Notes under the pieces: generated by a model
Told to the model about the DNA's origin: nothing
Seen by the model: the letters and a program-made list of their open reading frames with translations, nothing else
Databases searched by the model: none
Shown: in pieces, positions 1 to 8,179 of the stretch
Position numbering within the stretch: position 1 is the first letter of the stretch
Layout: every line of letters begins with the position of its first letter
Source of the DNA: Paenibacillus naphthalenovorans
GTDB lineage: Bacteria; Bacillota; Bacilli; Paenibacillales; NBRC-103111
Reading direction: 5' to 3'
NCBI RefSeq assembly: GCF_900099895.1
Contig: NZ_FNDY01000001.1
Location: 186,001 to 250,000 of the forward strand
DNA length: 64,000 nt
Translations under genes and position numbers: made by a program

Positions 1-606
1 TTTCTCCGGAGTCAGGAAGTCATTCTTACTGCTGAGAATGTCATGTACAAACGCAATCTCCAGCAGATTCTGGAACGCTTGGCGGTCAGGGAAGACCCTG
101 TGGGCAAAACCGCGTGGAGATTCGGCTACGGCAGAATGTTCCGTGAGTACCCCAATCGGTTTTCTTTTATTTACGATTACTGCTACTACAACGATTTGAT
201 TACGGAACACAACCAGGTGCTGGCACTCACAAGCAAAGGCGAAGCGAAGGTGGACGAAGGCCAAAAAGACGACCCGTTCCAAGTTTACCGTTTCTGGTTA
301 AGGCTGTATAAAGGCCCTATTCCCAACCTTCAATCGTTGGTCCATTGGTTAAGCCGTTTAGGCAAATCATGGGTTACCTATCATTCGCTAAGAGAGGTGT
401 TGACTCCATTGATTCGGCCTTACTACTACGATACGGCCGATTCGATCCTGGACCAGCGGATTATCCAGATGATGATGCATCTTGGACTTTTGAGGATAGG
501 CGAGGACGAAAGGTGGGGACGCGTCGTTCAGGTCACTAAGCTGGGCAGTCACATTATTGAAGGAACGTATGTGCCCGACGAAGAAAAGATTACCATTGAT
601 GTTTGA
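1..606 (+). CDS. Unknown conserved protein, 5' end outside window
   Basis: The reading frame is open from the first base of the window through the stop at 604-606, and no Shine-Dalgarno sits before the first ATG at 43, so the true start is probably upstream and this is the C-terminal part (about 201 residues visible). The visible part is soluble, rich in Tyr/Arg/Trp, with no membrane segment or signal peptide and no catalytic motif that I recognise. The spacing of aromatic residues and short helices suggests a helical or winged-helix-like fold, but that is a guess. It ends just before a strong promoter that serves the next gene, so it belongs to an upstream transcription unit. Function unknown. 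Confidence 0.6.
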   Translation, partial: FLRSQEVILTAENVMYKRNLQQILERLAVREDPVGKTAWRFGYGRMFREYPNRFSFIYDYCYYNDLITEHNQVLALTSKGEAKVDEGQKDDPFQVYRFWLRLYKGPIPNLQSLVHWLSRLGKSWVTYHSLREVLTPLIRPYYYDTADSILDQRIIQMMMHLGLLRIGEDERWGRVVQVTKLGSHIIEGTYVPDEEKITIDV

Positions 607-638
607 CAATTGACAATCTTTGAAGGTCTTGCTACAAT
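603..638 (+). promoter_or_regulatory. SigA-type promoter for the carbonic anhydrase-like gene
   Basis: TTGACA occurs twice, at 603-608 and 610-615. The second lies exactly 17 bases before TACAAT at 633-638, a near-consensus vegetative promoter. Expected start of transcription is near 645, giving a leader of about 70 bases before the ATG at 718. The first TTGACA overlaps the stop codon of the upstream gene. Confidence 0.65.
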
Positions 639-717
639 CACTCCAAAAATCGAGGCTGCTGTATCGCGGCGGAGTATCCGGCCTTCACAGCGCCCTATCC
701 AAGGAGTGTAACGGTTC

Positions 718-1236
718 ATGCTGCACAGTTATAACGGTATTCTGCCCCAGATTCATCCAACGGTGTTTCTGGCGCCCGGTGTACAAATTATCGGTGATGT
801 TATTATCGAAGAAGGGGCGAGCATCTGGTACAACACCGTGCTTCGGGGAGATTTGGCCCCCATTCGGATCGGAAAGCGAAGCAACATTCAAGACGGCTGC
901 ATCGGCCATGTGAATACCAATCAGCCCTTGATCATCGAAGATGAAGTGTCCGTAGGACACGGTGCCATCATTCACGGATGCCATGTAGGCAAAGGCACAT
1001 TAATCGGGATGGGGGCGATTGTACTTAACGGCGCTTCCGTCGGTGAATATGCTTTAATAGGGGCAGGAACGCTTGTGACCGAGAACAAAATAATCCCCTC
1101 GTACACGCTTTCTCTCGGATCGCCGTCAAAAGTGGTTCGGGAGCTGCAAGAGAAGGATCTGGAGCGGATGAAGCGGACGATGGAGAGCTATTGCGTCAGA
1201 GGTTCTGAGTATCTGAGGGGCAGCCTTAAGCAGTAA
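718..1236 (+). CDS. Gamma-class carbonic anhydrase-like hexapeptide-repeat protein
   Basis: This 172-residue protein has the repeating hydrophobic hexapeptide pattern of a left-handed beta-helix (about residues 10-140) followed by a C-terminal helix. His64, His81 and His86 fall where gamma carbonic anhydrases bind their metal (the GH at 80-81 and HGC at 86-88 motifs are typical). The family forms trimers and includes YtoA, YrdA and PaaY; many members are annotated as carbonic anhydrase or acetyltransferase without proven activity. Start ATG at 718 follows AAGGAG at 700-705. It is transcribed from the promoter at 603-638, possibly with the IDEAL gene downstream. Family assignment is firm, actual CO2 hydration is inference. 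Confidence 0.85.
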   Translation: MLHSYNGILPQIHPTVFLAPGVQIIGDVIIEEGASIWYNTVLRGDLAPIRIGKRSNIQDGCIGHVNTNQPLIIEDEVSVGHGAIIHGCHVGKGTLIGMGAIVLNGASVGEYALIGAGTLVTENKIIPSYTLSLGSPSKVVRELQEKDLERMKRTMESYCVRGSEYLRGSLKQ

Positions 1237-1281
1237 GTGGTGTAAATGGATGATTATGACCCGGTTTGGAGGTAGGTTCTT

Positions 1282-1473
1282 ATGGGCAAAATGAACGTGA
1301 CAAACGACATGATGCTGAGTTTGTTTGCAGAAATGTTGCTTGACGAAGCGCTGCGTAAATACAAAGAGGAAATATTATACGAAGAAATAGATCAGGCATT
1401 GGCTAATGGTGACGAACAATCCTTTATTGCCCTAACGACCGAACTGAATACACTGAGAGACTTGGGTGAATGA
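1282..1473 (+). CDS. IDEAL-domain mini-protein
   Basis: A 63-residue acidic helical protein preceded by GGAGG at 1267-1271. Residues 24-60 carry the short IDEAL-domain signature, with the Ile-Asp-x-Ala-Leu core at about 37-41 followed by a glycine-aspartate turn and a second helix ending in Leu-Asn. IDEAL domains are small modules of Bacillota proteins such as YpiB, ComK regulators and others; their role is poorly defined and thought to be protein-protein contact. In B. subtilis the gene just upstream of ypiF and qcrA is ypiB, a UPF0302 protein with an IDEAL tail. Here only the IDEAL part is present at this place, with no UPF0302 domain. A terminator follows at 1517-1553. Confidence 0.75.
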   Translation: MGKMNVTNDMMLSLFAEMLLDEALRKYKEEILYEEIDQALANGDEQSFIALTTELNTLRDLGE

Positions 1474-1516
1474 ATCCGGAATAAATAGAGCTAGCGCCAA
1501 TGATGACATTTCTTTG

Positions 1517-1553
1517 AAAGACATGTGAAGATAGTTCATATGTCTTTTTTTCT
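1517..1553 (+). terminator. Rho-independent terminator after the IDEAL gene
   Basis: An 8-bp stem AAAGACAT (1517-1524) with ATGTCTTT (1540-1547) is followed by an unbroken T run to 1553. It closes the carbonic anhydrase/IDEAL unit. Confidence 0.75.
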
Positions 1554-1588
1554 GTGCTAAAGTGATACAGGGAAAGAAGGTGAAATCA

Positions 1589-2044
1589 TTGAAATTTAGC
1601 GACATTGAGGAGCAGACATGGGACGAGCTCCGTCCGTATCTGGATACGGCGGTACTGCCGGTTACGGGATTAAACGGAGGGGAGACGCCTTGGGAGGCCA
1701 CCAGGGAACTGGAATATTTACGCGATGCGCTCGACTTGATTGAGATTCCGTTCAAAGGCCGTATCGTAACGTATCCCGCCATGCATTTTGCAAGCGCCAC
1801 AAGGCAGGAGTCTGGCAGCTTGCTGCTGGACCAGGTCTGTGAAGGCCTCAAGAAAACCGGCTTTCGGTTCGTTGTTATCGTAACGGCCAAGTCTGAACCC
1901 GAGTTTGGGGAAGGGTTCCTTGAAACGAAACATGCCGATTTGGTTCTGCGTTTTACGCCGGAGGAACTCAGAGTTTCCGGCAGCGAATTGAAGCGCCAAG
2001 CGGCGGAATTGATGGCAAACCTGTGGAATGGAAGTCTGACCTAA
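1589..2044 (+). CDS. ypiF: DUF2487 family protein (YpiF-like)
   Basis: I chose the TTG at 1589 (151 residues) because AAGGTG at 1577-1582 lies just before it; an in-frame GTG at 1562 has no ribosome site. The protein is a soluble alpha/beta protein with conserved Trp (WDELRPYLD near the N-terminus) and a C-terminal helix. Its sequence and place directly upstream of qcrA match YpiF of B. subtilis, the DUF2487 family, whose function is not known. Linkage to the cytochrome bc genes is conserved in Bacillaceae and Paenibacillaceae, but a 244-base gap with its own promoter separates it from qcrA here, so cotranscription is uncertain. Confidence 0.75.
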   Translation: MKFSDIEEQTWDELRPYLDTAVLPVTGLNGGETPWEATRELEYLRDALDLIEIPFKGRIVTYPAMHFASATRQESGSLLLDQVCEGLKKTGFRFVVIVTAKSEPEFGEGFLETKHADLVLRFTPEELRVSGSELKRQAAELMANLWNGSLT

Positions 2045-2184
2045 TGACGCATGTATGATTCATGGAAATGTTGAGAATTCTATGTAACAGCCTGGCACAT
2101 TACCCAACATCGCCAGTTGTGACAATTTCGTTACATGTAGCTTCGACACTTCAGATTACACCTAGGAATAAGCAGACTCCATTC

Positions 2185-2213
2185 TTGACGCCCATTGAGG
2201 TGTAGGCTATTAT
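2185..2213 (+). promoter_or_regulatory. Candidate promoter for qcrABC
   Basis: TTGACG at 2185-2190 and TATTAT at 2208-2213 are 17 bases apart. Transcription would start near 2220, giving a leader of about 70 bases before the qcrA start at 2289. It lies in the 244-base gap 2045-2288; the rest of that gap shows nothing I can name. Confidence 0.5.
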
Positions 2214-2288
2214 TAGTAATGTCCTAGTGTATGGTGTAAAGTTATGTCGAACGACTGATATATGTTGCAAAAAGGGGGTAGAACGAGA

Positions 2289-2834
2289 ATGAACGATCAC
2301 ACGAATCAAGAGACGCAGCATCACGGCGATAAACCAGTCAAACGTCGTGAAATGTCCAGACGCCAGTTTCTTTCTTACACCCTCGGTGGAGCAGGAGCAT
2401 TCATGGGCGCAGGGATGCTGGTTCCGATGGTTCGCTTTGCAGTGGATCCGGTTCTTCAGCCTAAGTCGCAAGCTGAATGGGTAAAGGTTGTGGAAGAGTC
2501 CAAAGTTACGAACGAGCCGAAATCCTTCAAGTTCCAAGTGCATCAAGTGGACGGCTGGTACGAAAGCAGTCCTGAACTCGAAGCATGGATTGCAAAAGGT
2601 CCGGACGGCAAAATCTTTGCCCTGAACCCGACATGCAAGCACTTGGGCTGTACGGTAAACTGGAATGGCAGTCCGCAATTCCAGAACCAGTATTATTGTC
2701 CTTGTCACGGTGCGCATTACACAATTGACGGAAAAGCATTAGCCGTAGCGCCACTGCCGCTCGACGAATATGAAGTGAAGATCGAGAACGGTTTTGTGTA
2801 TGTTGGTCAGCTCGGACCTAATAAACGGGTGTAA
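2289..2834 (+). CDS. qcrA: Menaquinol-cytochrome c reductase Rieske iron-sulfur subunit
   Basis: QcrA carries the [2Fe-2S] cluster that takes the first electron from menaquinol in the cytochrome bc complex. The 181-residue form starts at ATG 2289 behind AAAGGGGGT; an in-frame ATG at 2262 lacks a ribosome site. Residues 23-28 (SRRQFL) are a twin-arginine-type signal followed by one membrane helix (about 30-52), which anchors the cluster domain outside. Cluster ligands are clear: C116-x-H118-L-G-C121 and C137-x-C139-H140, with the two extra cysteines that form the structural disulfide. qcrB follows after 19 bases and qcrC after that, so one operon and one complex. Confidence 0.95.
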   Translation: MNDHTNQETQHHGDKPVKRREMSRRQFLSYTLGGAGAFMGAGMLVPMVRFAVDPVLQPKSQAEWVKVVEESKVTNEPKSFKFQVHQVDGWYESSPELEAWIAKGPDGKIFALNPTCKHLGCTVNWNGSPQFQNQYYCPCHGAHYTIDGKALAVAPLPLDEYEVKIENGFVYVGQLGPNKRV

Positions 2835-2853
2835 TAAGGAGGCGTAGCATCAG

Positions 2854-3525
2854 ATGTTTAAAGCGGTTTATAACTGGATCGATGAACGCCTGGATATCAC
2901 GCCGATGTGGAGAGACGTAGCGGACCACGAGGTGCCGGAGCACGTTAACCCGGCTCATCACTTCTCCGCTTTTGTATACTGTTTCGGCGGCTTGACGTTC
3001 TTTATCACAGTTATACAAATTCTGTCGGGCATGTTCCTGACCATGTATTATGTGCCGGATATCATCAACGCTTATGCAAGCGTAGACTATCTGCAGCATA
3101 AGGTGGCTTTTGGCGTGATAGTACGCGGGATGCACCATTGGGGCGCCAGTCTCGTTATTGTCATGATGTTCCTACATACGCTTCGCGTGTTCTTTACTGG
3201 ATCCTATAAGGCTCCCCGGGAAATGAACTGGGTTGTCGGGATGCTGATATTCTTTGTCATGCTGGGTCTTGGTTTGACGGGATATTTGCTGCCTTGGGAC
3301 AATAAAGCTTACTTCGCAACAAGCGTTACGCTTAAAATTGTTGAATCCGCACCGTATATCGGTCCATATTTAAAAACCCTCCTGCAAGGCGGGGAAATCG
3401 TAGGGGCGCAAACGTTAACGAGATTCTTTGCATTGCACGTGTTCTTCCTTCCGGGCGCATTATTGGCTCTGCTTGCAGGACACTTCTTCATGATTCGCAA
3501 GCAAGGTATTTCCGGGCCGCTATAA
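2854..3525 (+). CDS. qcrB: Menaquinol-cytochrome c reductase cytochrome b subunit
   Basis: A 223-residue b6-type cytochrome b with four membrane helices; it holds the two b hemes and the quinol sites of the bc complex. Conserved histidines are visible at 94/95, 108 and in the last helices near 194 and 208. Cys43 stands in the VYCFGG context and corresponds to the cysteine that binds an extra heme covalently in B. subtilis QcrB and in cytochrome b6. It lacks the last helices of mitochondrial cytochrome b; those are in QcrC, as in all Bacillus-type complexes. AAGGAGG at 2836-2842 marks the ATG. Confidence 0.95.
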   Translation: MFKAVYNWIDERLDITPMWRDVADHEVPEHVNPAHHFSAFVYCFGGLTFFITVIQILSGMFLTMYYVPDIINAYASVDYLQHKVAFGVIVRGMHHWGASLVIVMMFLHTLRVFFTGSYKAPREMNWVVGMLIFFVMLGLGLTGYLLPWDNKAYFATSVTLKIVESAPYIGPYLKTLLQGGEIVGAQTLTRFFALHVFFLPGALLALLAGHFFMIRKQGISGPL

Positions 3526-3587
3526 GATTTCCGTAAAATTTGCAGCTTACGGTTTTCTACCAAGAAAACGAGAAGGAGGAGCGTTCT

Positions 3588-4481
3588 GTGGCTCATGGTC
3601 ATAAATCGGACGAGAAAATCGTTTACGTTGGGGATTCACGCGTTCGAGTAAAATCGACGAAATTGACTCCGCAAGATTTTTCTGCTTACCCTGGAAAATC
3701 GGAAGTATTTGTTCCGAACTTCCTTTTGAAAGAATGGATGGTCGGCGTTGTCGTGCTGGTCGGTATTTTGGCTCTGACCGTGTCTCATGCGGCTCCGCTC
3801 GGCTATCCTGCTGATCCGACGAATACACAGTTCATTCCGATGCCGGACTGGTACTTCCTGTTCATGTATCAGCTTCTCAAATACCCGTATACTTCGGAAA
3901 ATTTCGTGGTGCTGGGTACCGTTGGTGTTCCGGGTATCGCGTTCGGTGCTTTGCTGTTGGCTCCGTTTCTGGATACGGGCAAGGAAAGACGCTTTTACAA
4001 GCGGCCGATCGCATCCGCTTTAATGTTTTTGAGCTTGATCGCTTGCACCTATTTGACGGTCGTGTCCTGGAGCCACTATCAGGCAGAGCTCAAGGAGAAA
4101 AATATTATTCCGGAGCATATCAAACGTGAAGAAGAAATGCACGCCAACAAAGGCACATCAGGCGGCGCAGGCGGGGGCGGAGCGAAGCCGCCCGCACAGC
4201 AAGCCGCTGCAATTGTAGCTCCTGATGATCCGGCAGCGCAAATTTATGCGAAGTCGACTTGCCTTTCCTGTCATGGCGGGGACTTGAAGGGAATGCCTTC
4301 GGCCAAAATCCCGGCGCTTCGCGGAGTGGGAGACCTTCACTCCAAGGATGAGATTTTGGGAATTATCCATAACGGTATTGGTCAGATGCCTGGACAATAT
4401 GATGCCAACATTGGCAAAGGTCTGACACCGGCCGAAATCGAACAGCTTGCGGATTGGCTCTCCAGACAGAAAAAACAATAA
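3588..4481 (+). CDS. qcrC: Menaquinol-cytochrome c reductase fused subunit IV/cytochrome c
   Basis: QcrC joins the missing cytochrome b helices (subunit IV, about residues 1-170, three membrane segments, with the PDWYFL quinol-site motif) to a C-terminal cytochrome c domain. The heme site is C225-L-S-C228-H229 and the distal Met lies in the GQMPGQ stretch near 266. A Gly/Ala/Pro-rich linker (about 187-205) separates the halves. The start is GTG 3588 behind AAGGAGGA; an upstream in-frame start at 3540 has no ribosome site. It completes the three-subunit complex and is followed directly by a terminator. Confidence 0.95.
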   Translation: MAHGHKSDEKIVYVGDSRVRVKSTKLTPQDFSAYPGKSEVFVPNFLLKEWMVGVVVLVGILALTVSHAAPLGYPADPTNTQFIPMPDWYFLFMYQLLKYPYTSENFVVLGTVGVPGIAFGALLLAPFLDTGKERRFYKRPIASALMFLSLIACTYLTVVSWSHYQAELKEKNIIPEHIKREEEMHANKGTSGGAGGGGAKPPAQQAAAIVAPDDPAAQIYAKSTCLSCHGGDLKGMPSAKIPALRGVGDLHSKDEILGIIHNGIGQMPGQYDANIGKGLTPAEIEQLADWLSRQKKQ

Positions 4482-4487
4482 CAAGAT

Positions 4488-4520
4488 AAAACCTGACCGC
4501 TAATGCGGTCAGGTTTTTTT
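4488..4520 (+). terminator. Terminator after qcrABC
   Basis: ACCTGACCGC (4491-4500) pairs with GCGGTCAGGT (4505-4514) around a 4-base loop and runs into seven or more T. It should separate qcrABC from the ypjA/ypjB-like genes, or reduce read-through into them. Confidence 0.85.
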
Positions 4521-4540
4521 AGAAAGAAGAGGAGGAGTCA

Positions 4541-5227
4541 TTGTTGTCAATCAGGGGCTGGACTTACTTTTTCTCACGCGAGTTTCTGGGCAGCCGGCAG
4601 ATGCTGTGGACCTTGTTTTGGGTGAACTTCCTTGGTACGATTTACGGATACATATGGTATGGCAATCAATTAAAGTTCACCGCAGAAAACATGTCTCCGC
4701 TTTATCTTCCCTTTGTCCCGGACAGCCCTACGGCCAGTTTGTTTTTCACTTGGTTTCTGCTGATTTTGCTGCTGAGAAGAGCGAACGATAAAGATACCGG
4801 ACGGAAGCCGTCTGGCGGATTACGAAGTTTTGTAGAGGCTTTTGCCGTTATTACTTCATTTAAATACGGGATATGGGCAGTAGCCATGATCATGGCAGGA
4901 GCGTACCAAGGGGACCGGCTGGTTTGGCAGGATTGGATGCTGACGTTTTCACATCTGGGGATGGCGATGGAAGTATTGCTGTACTACCGTTTTTACCGTT
5001 TCCGATGGATGGCGGTTCTTTTCGCAGCCTGCTGGGTGCTTCTGAACGACATCATGGATTACGCCGTCGGTATTTATCCATGGCTCCCGGAGGTGCTGGA
5101 GGATGATCTGACTCCGATCGCCTCTTTTACGATGTTGTTAAGCTGGGCCAGCATTGCCGTGGCTTTGCTTCTCTGGAGATGGAGGGTACGGAAGGAACGG
5201 AAGGAGACCGGTACAAAATCGGTCTAA
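4541..5227 (+). CDS. ypjA: DUF1405 membrane protein (YpjA-like)
   Basis: A 228-residue integral membrane protein with about six hydrophobic helices and a basic C-terminal tail. Sequence features such as the conserved Asn near TM1 and the Trp-rich loops, and its position right after qcrC, match the DUF1405 protein YpjA of B. subtilis, function unknown. Start is TTG at 4541 or TTG at 4544, both behind GAGGAGG (4530-4536); spacing slightly favours the second. It ends 45 bases before the ypjB-like start and is probably cotranscribed with it. Confidence 0.8.
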   Translation: MLSIRGWTYFFSREFLGSRQMLWTLFWVNFLGTIYGYIWYGNQLKFTAENMSPLYLPFVPDSPTASLFFTWFLLILLLRRANDKDTGRKPSGGLRSFVEAFAVITSFKYGIWAVAMIMAGAYQGDRLVWQDWMLTFSHLGMAMEVLLYYRFYRFRWMAVLFAACWVLLNDIMDYAVGIYPWLPEVLEDDLTPIASFTMLLSWASIAVALLLWRWRVRKERKETGTKSV

Positions 5228-5272
5228 ATGTGGACATCCTCCCATACGATGTTTTTAGGAGGGGATGTACCA

Positions 5273-6148
5273 ATGTTCGGAGCTTACAACGTGAAGCGGC
5301 TCGGTCTGATCATAACGGCGCTGCTCGTTGCTGCTTTGCTCGGCGGCTGCAGCGGGAATGACAAGGACAAAAATGAGGCGGAGGCGCCAAAGCCTTCCCA
5401 GGAGCAGCTTCAGAAGGCCGATCTGTTGAACCGTACTGCCGATGATATGTATCAAAAACTGCTGCAGGGAGAGGTAGAGGATAGCCGAATCGTATTGCAG
5501 CAGCTGACAGACCAAATATCTCAAATTCGTTATGAGGGATTGACTTCGGCTGAAGGAATGACCGCTCTGACCCAAACCGTTACCGATGCACAGCGCATTT
5601 TTGGTTTGGCCAAGGTTCAGCCTGAAGATCGGCAAATCGCCGCGGCAAAGGTTCGGCTGGCGGCCGATGCGCTAACACACCCCACCCAGCCGTTATGGCT
5701 TCAATATTACGACCGTCTTCAGGATGACGTTACCGGTGTGGAACAAGCGGCTAAAAGCCAAAGACAGTCGGATTTGCAATCGGCTTCCTCCCGGTTAGAG
5801 CATAATTACAGCATTGTGCAGCCCAGCCTGGTTATTGGACGGATGCCCTCCGATGTGGAGAAAATGGATTCGCTTGTCGCGTTCGTCCGGTCACAGTCCC
5901 TGCTTCAGGGCGAACCGTTCGATGACGTGCTCAATGCCGTCCCTGCCATGCGGCAAATGCTGGACAAACTGTTTATGAGACAGGCAACAACAGCCTATCT
6001 GCCTTATCCGGAGCCGCAGAATCCGATTCTGTGGACGCTGACGTTCGGGTTGATCATTTTGAGTTCACTTGCTTTTGCCGGGTGGCGGCTCTCCAAAAAG
6101 AACGACGGTCTTGTGCCGGTTCGCCGCAGCAATGACGATACGCGTTAG
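5273..6148 (+). CDS. ypjB: Sporulation protein YpjB-like lipoprotein
   Basis: The 291-residue form starts at ATG 5273 behind AGGAGGGG; the earlier ATG at 5228 has no ribosome site. Residues 1-26 form a lipoprotein signal with lipobox Leu-Gly-Gly-Cys (Cys26), the middle (40-245) is a helical, Gln-rich extracytoplasmic domain, and a hydrophobic helix at about 255-275 is followed by a basic tail. This lipid plus C-terminal helix layout and the position after ypjA fit YpjB, which in B. subtilis is in the mother-cell (SigE) sporulation regulon. I did not find a convincing SigE promoter in the short gap upstream. Convergent with the next gene, 12 bases apart. Confidence 0.8.
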   Translation: MFGAYNVKRLGLIITALLVAALLGGCSGNDKDKNEAEAPKPSQEQLQKADLLNRTADDMYQKLLQGEVEDSRIVLQQLTDQISQIRYEGLTSAEGMTALTQTVTDAQRIFGLAKVQPEDRQIAAAKVRLAADALTHPTQPLWLQYYDRLQDDVTGVEQAAKSQRQSDLQSASSRLEHNYSIVQPSLVIGRMPSDVEKMDSLVAFVRSQSLLQGEPFDDVLNAVPAMRQMLDKLFMRQATTAYLPYPEPQNPILWTLTFGLIILSSLAFAGWRLSKKNDGLVPVRRSNDDTR

Positions 6149-6160
6149 TTCAATATGGAC

Positions 6161-7030
6161 TTATTTAGGCTTGAAGCCTTCTCCAACGACATCGTGTACC
6201 TCCGTTATGATAATGAATGCGAGAGGATCGATGGAACGGACAAGGTCTTTAAGCCTTTTCATTTCACTGCGGGCCACTACACAGTAAACAATATGCTTCT
6301 GCTGTTTGGAATAAGCGCCCACAGCCGGTAATAATGTGGCTCCCCGATCGAGTGATTCCGTAATGGCGGCGGCGACAGCTTCCGACTGGTGGGTAATAAT
6401 GGTGAAAGCCCTGGCGGCATATGCTCCTTCAATCAGAATGTCGATCATCTTGGAAGCGATGAAAACAACAACAATCGTATACAGGATTTTCTCTTTCGGC
6501 AGGAAAAAGAGAGAGGAACCAATCACGATAACGTCCATCGTCAGGATAATCTGCCCTATACGCCAACCTTTCAGTTTATGGATGACCCGGGCCAAAATAT
6601 CGGTCCCCCCGGTTGTTCCTCCAAAACGGAAGACGATGCCCAGGCCCAATCCCAGTGTAAATCCGGCATAAGCGGTGACCAGAAAGTAATCGTGCTCCGT
6701 CCGAAAGGGCACAAGCCAACCGCTGCCGATCAGCCGTTCCATGATCCAGAGAAAAAACGACAAAGAAAGTGTACCTATGATGGTGTATGCCATGGAGGAT
6801 TTTCCTAATATACGCCAGCCCAAATAAAACAGCGGAACATTCATGCAGAGCGTGGTCAGGGATGGCGGAAAACTGAAAATGTAGTTCAAGAGCAGCGCAA
6901 AGCCGGTCAGCCCTCCCTCCATCAGTTCATTCGGAATGACAAAATAATGAAGCCCGAAAGCATATACGGCCGTCCCGATCCAAATCGGGATGATGTTTTT
7001 GGCATGGGTGGAAGCTTCAGAAAACCGCAT
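6161..7030 (-). CDS. YitT-family membrane protein (YpjC-like)
   Basis: A 289-residue protein with five to six membrane helices in the first 190 residues (glycine-rich FRFGGTTGGTD motif in the fourth to fifth helix region) and a soluble C-terminal DUF2179 domain of about 80 residues with ferredoxin-like pattern. This is the YitT family; B. subtilis has several paralogues and YpjC sits at the same place in the qcr-ypj region. The transport or other substrate is unknown. ATG at 7030 has GGAG at 7037-7040 on this strand. It is read against its neighbours and may be transcribed from a promoter in 7031-7196. Confidence 0.85.
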   Translation of the reverse strand: MRFSEASTHAKNIIPIWIGTAVYAFGLHYFVIPNELMEGGLTGFALLLNYIFSFPPSLTTLCMNVPLFYLGWRILGKSSMAYTIIGTLSLSFFLWIMERLIGSGWLVPFRTEHDYFLVTAYAGFTLGLGLGIVFRFGGTTGGTDILARVIHKLKGWRIGQIILTMDVIVIGSSLFFLPKEKILYTIVVVFIASKMIDILIEGAYAARAFTIITHQSEAVAAAITESLDRGATLLPAVGAYSKQQKHIVYCVVARSEMKRLKDLVRSIDPLAFIIITEVHDVVGEGFKPK

Positions 7031-7196
7031 GATTCAACTCCATTCGTTTCAGATGAACATGAAATTCGGTATAATATAACGGTTCCCTTCTTTTTCAAAA
7101 AAAATTTGTCATGACGGCGTGTTTTGCGTTAACATGATGATAATGCGCTCTTATGGATAGAGAATGATTTAATGAAGGCAGGTGAACGTTAGGATC

Positions 7197-7526
7197 ATGT
7201 CCGATAAATCGTTAAAGGACCTCCAGCAGGAGGTGCATGAATACATATCCCAATTTAAAGAAGGGTATTTCAGTCCCTTGGCCATGATGGCCCGAATGTC
7301 GGAAGAGGTTGGGGAGCTGGCCCGGGAAGTGAATCACCGATTCGGGGAGAAGCCGAAAAAAGCTACGGAAGAAGAGAACTCCATCGAGCTCGAACTGGGC
7401 GACATTTTGTTTATCACGATTTGCTTTGCCAACTCCCTGGGGATTGACCTTGCCGAGGCACATGACAAAATCATGCATAAGTTTCGCACGCGTGACGCCG
7501 ATCGGTGGACTCGAGTGGACACTTAA
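7197..7526 (+). CDS. MazG-like nucleotide pyrophosphohydrolase (YpjD-like)
   Basis: A 109-residue all-helical protein of the dUTPase/MazG superfamily. The metal-binding pattern E-E-x-x-E is visible at residues 36-40 (SEEVGELARE), and a second E-x-x-D (ELELGD) comes near 70. These enzymes hydrolyse non-canonical or excess NTPs to NMP and pyrophosphate. Start ATG 7197 gives the family-typical MSDKS N-terminus; a GTG at 7182 would add five residues without a matching family sequence. It heads the conserved run to dapB. Substrate is not predictable from sequence. Confidence 0.85.
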   Translation: MSDKSLKDLQQEVHEYISQFKEGYFSPLAMMARMSEEVGELAREVNHRFGEKPKKATEEENSIELELGDILFITICFANSLGIDLAEAHDKIMHKFRTRDADRWTRVDT

Positions 7527-7623
7527 CTTCATCTTTGTCATATAGTGTACCATCACCTTATATGCTGCAGACCTCGTCCAGGAGGGAACATGCTTCGGAC
7601 GGTTTGGAGAGGAGATGGTCATT

Positions 7624-8142
7624 ATGGACGGGGAGAACGCCATAAAAAAAGCATATGAATCGATATTACAGCACGACTTCGAAAGGGCGATTGCATGGTT
7701 TGAACGCGCGATTGCCCTGGACCCGCATTGTGCGGCGTATCATTATAAGCTGTCCATCACATTTGCCCGCAGCAATAAGCTCGATAAAGCGATTGGTCAT
7801 GCGGCGCAGGCCGTTCGGCTTGAGCCGGAGGATGAGCATTATTCGTTTCACCTGCAGCATCTTCAGGCCAGGAAATTGATATTGCATGCTGAAAGGCTGT
7901 TCGAGGAGCAGGATGAACGCTTGTGGTTGGCCGTCGCGCTGCTTCAACAGGCTGTGGAGCTTGATCCCCTGGCCATTGAGGCATTCCTTCTGCTGGGTAT
8001 TGCGTATTATCGCCTTGAGGAATACAGTTCGGCGGTGAAAGCGGTCAAAGAACTTTTGAAGCTGGACCCTCAGCACGCTATAGGCAAAAGACTGCTTAAA
8101 GATTATGATTTAAAATGGAAACAATATATGAACAAAGGATGA
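7624..8142 (+). CDS. Tetratricopeptide-repeat protein
   Basis: A 172-residue soluble helical protein made of about four to five TPR units (for example A-Y-x-x-x-x-x-x-F-x-x-A and A-I-x-x-A-x-x-A spacing through residues 5-165). TPR units form helical scaffolds for protein contacts; no enzyme domain is present. I use ATG 7624, nine bases after GGAGAGGAG (7606-7614); the ATG at 7615 abuts the ribosome site. It lies 37 bases before dapB and is probably in its operon. This gene has no counterpart in the B. subtilis dapB-mgsA block that I recall. Confidence 0.75.
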   Translation: MDGENAIKKAYESILQHDFERAIAWFERAIALDPHCAAYHYKLSITFARSNKLDKAIGHAAQAVRLEPEDEHYSFHLQHLQARKLILHAERLFEEQDERLWLAVALLQQAVELDPLAIEAFLLLGIAYYRLEEYSSAVKAVKELLKLDPQHAIGKRLLKDYDLKWKQYMNKG

Positions 8143-8179
8143 ACTCCAAATCGCAGGAAGAAAGGAACGAAACAACGAA

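Noticed and set aside
8140-8179. Lysine riboswitch before dapB
   Set aside because: Gap of 37 bases is far too short.
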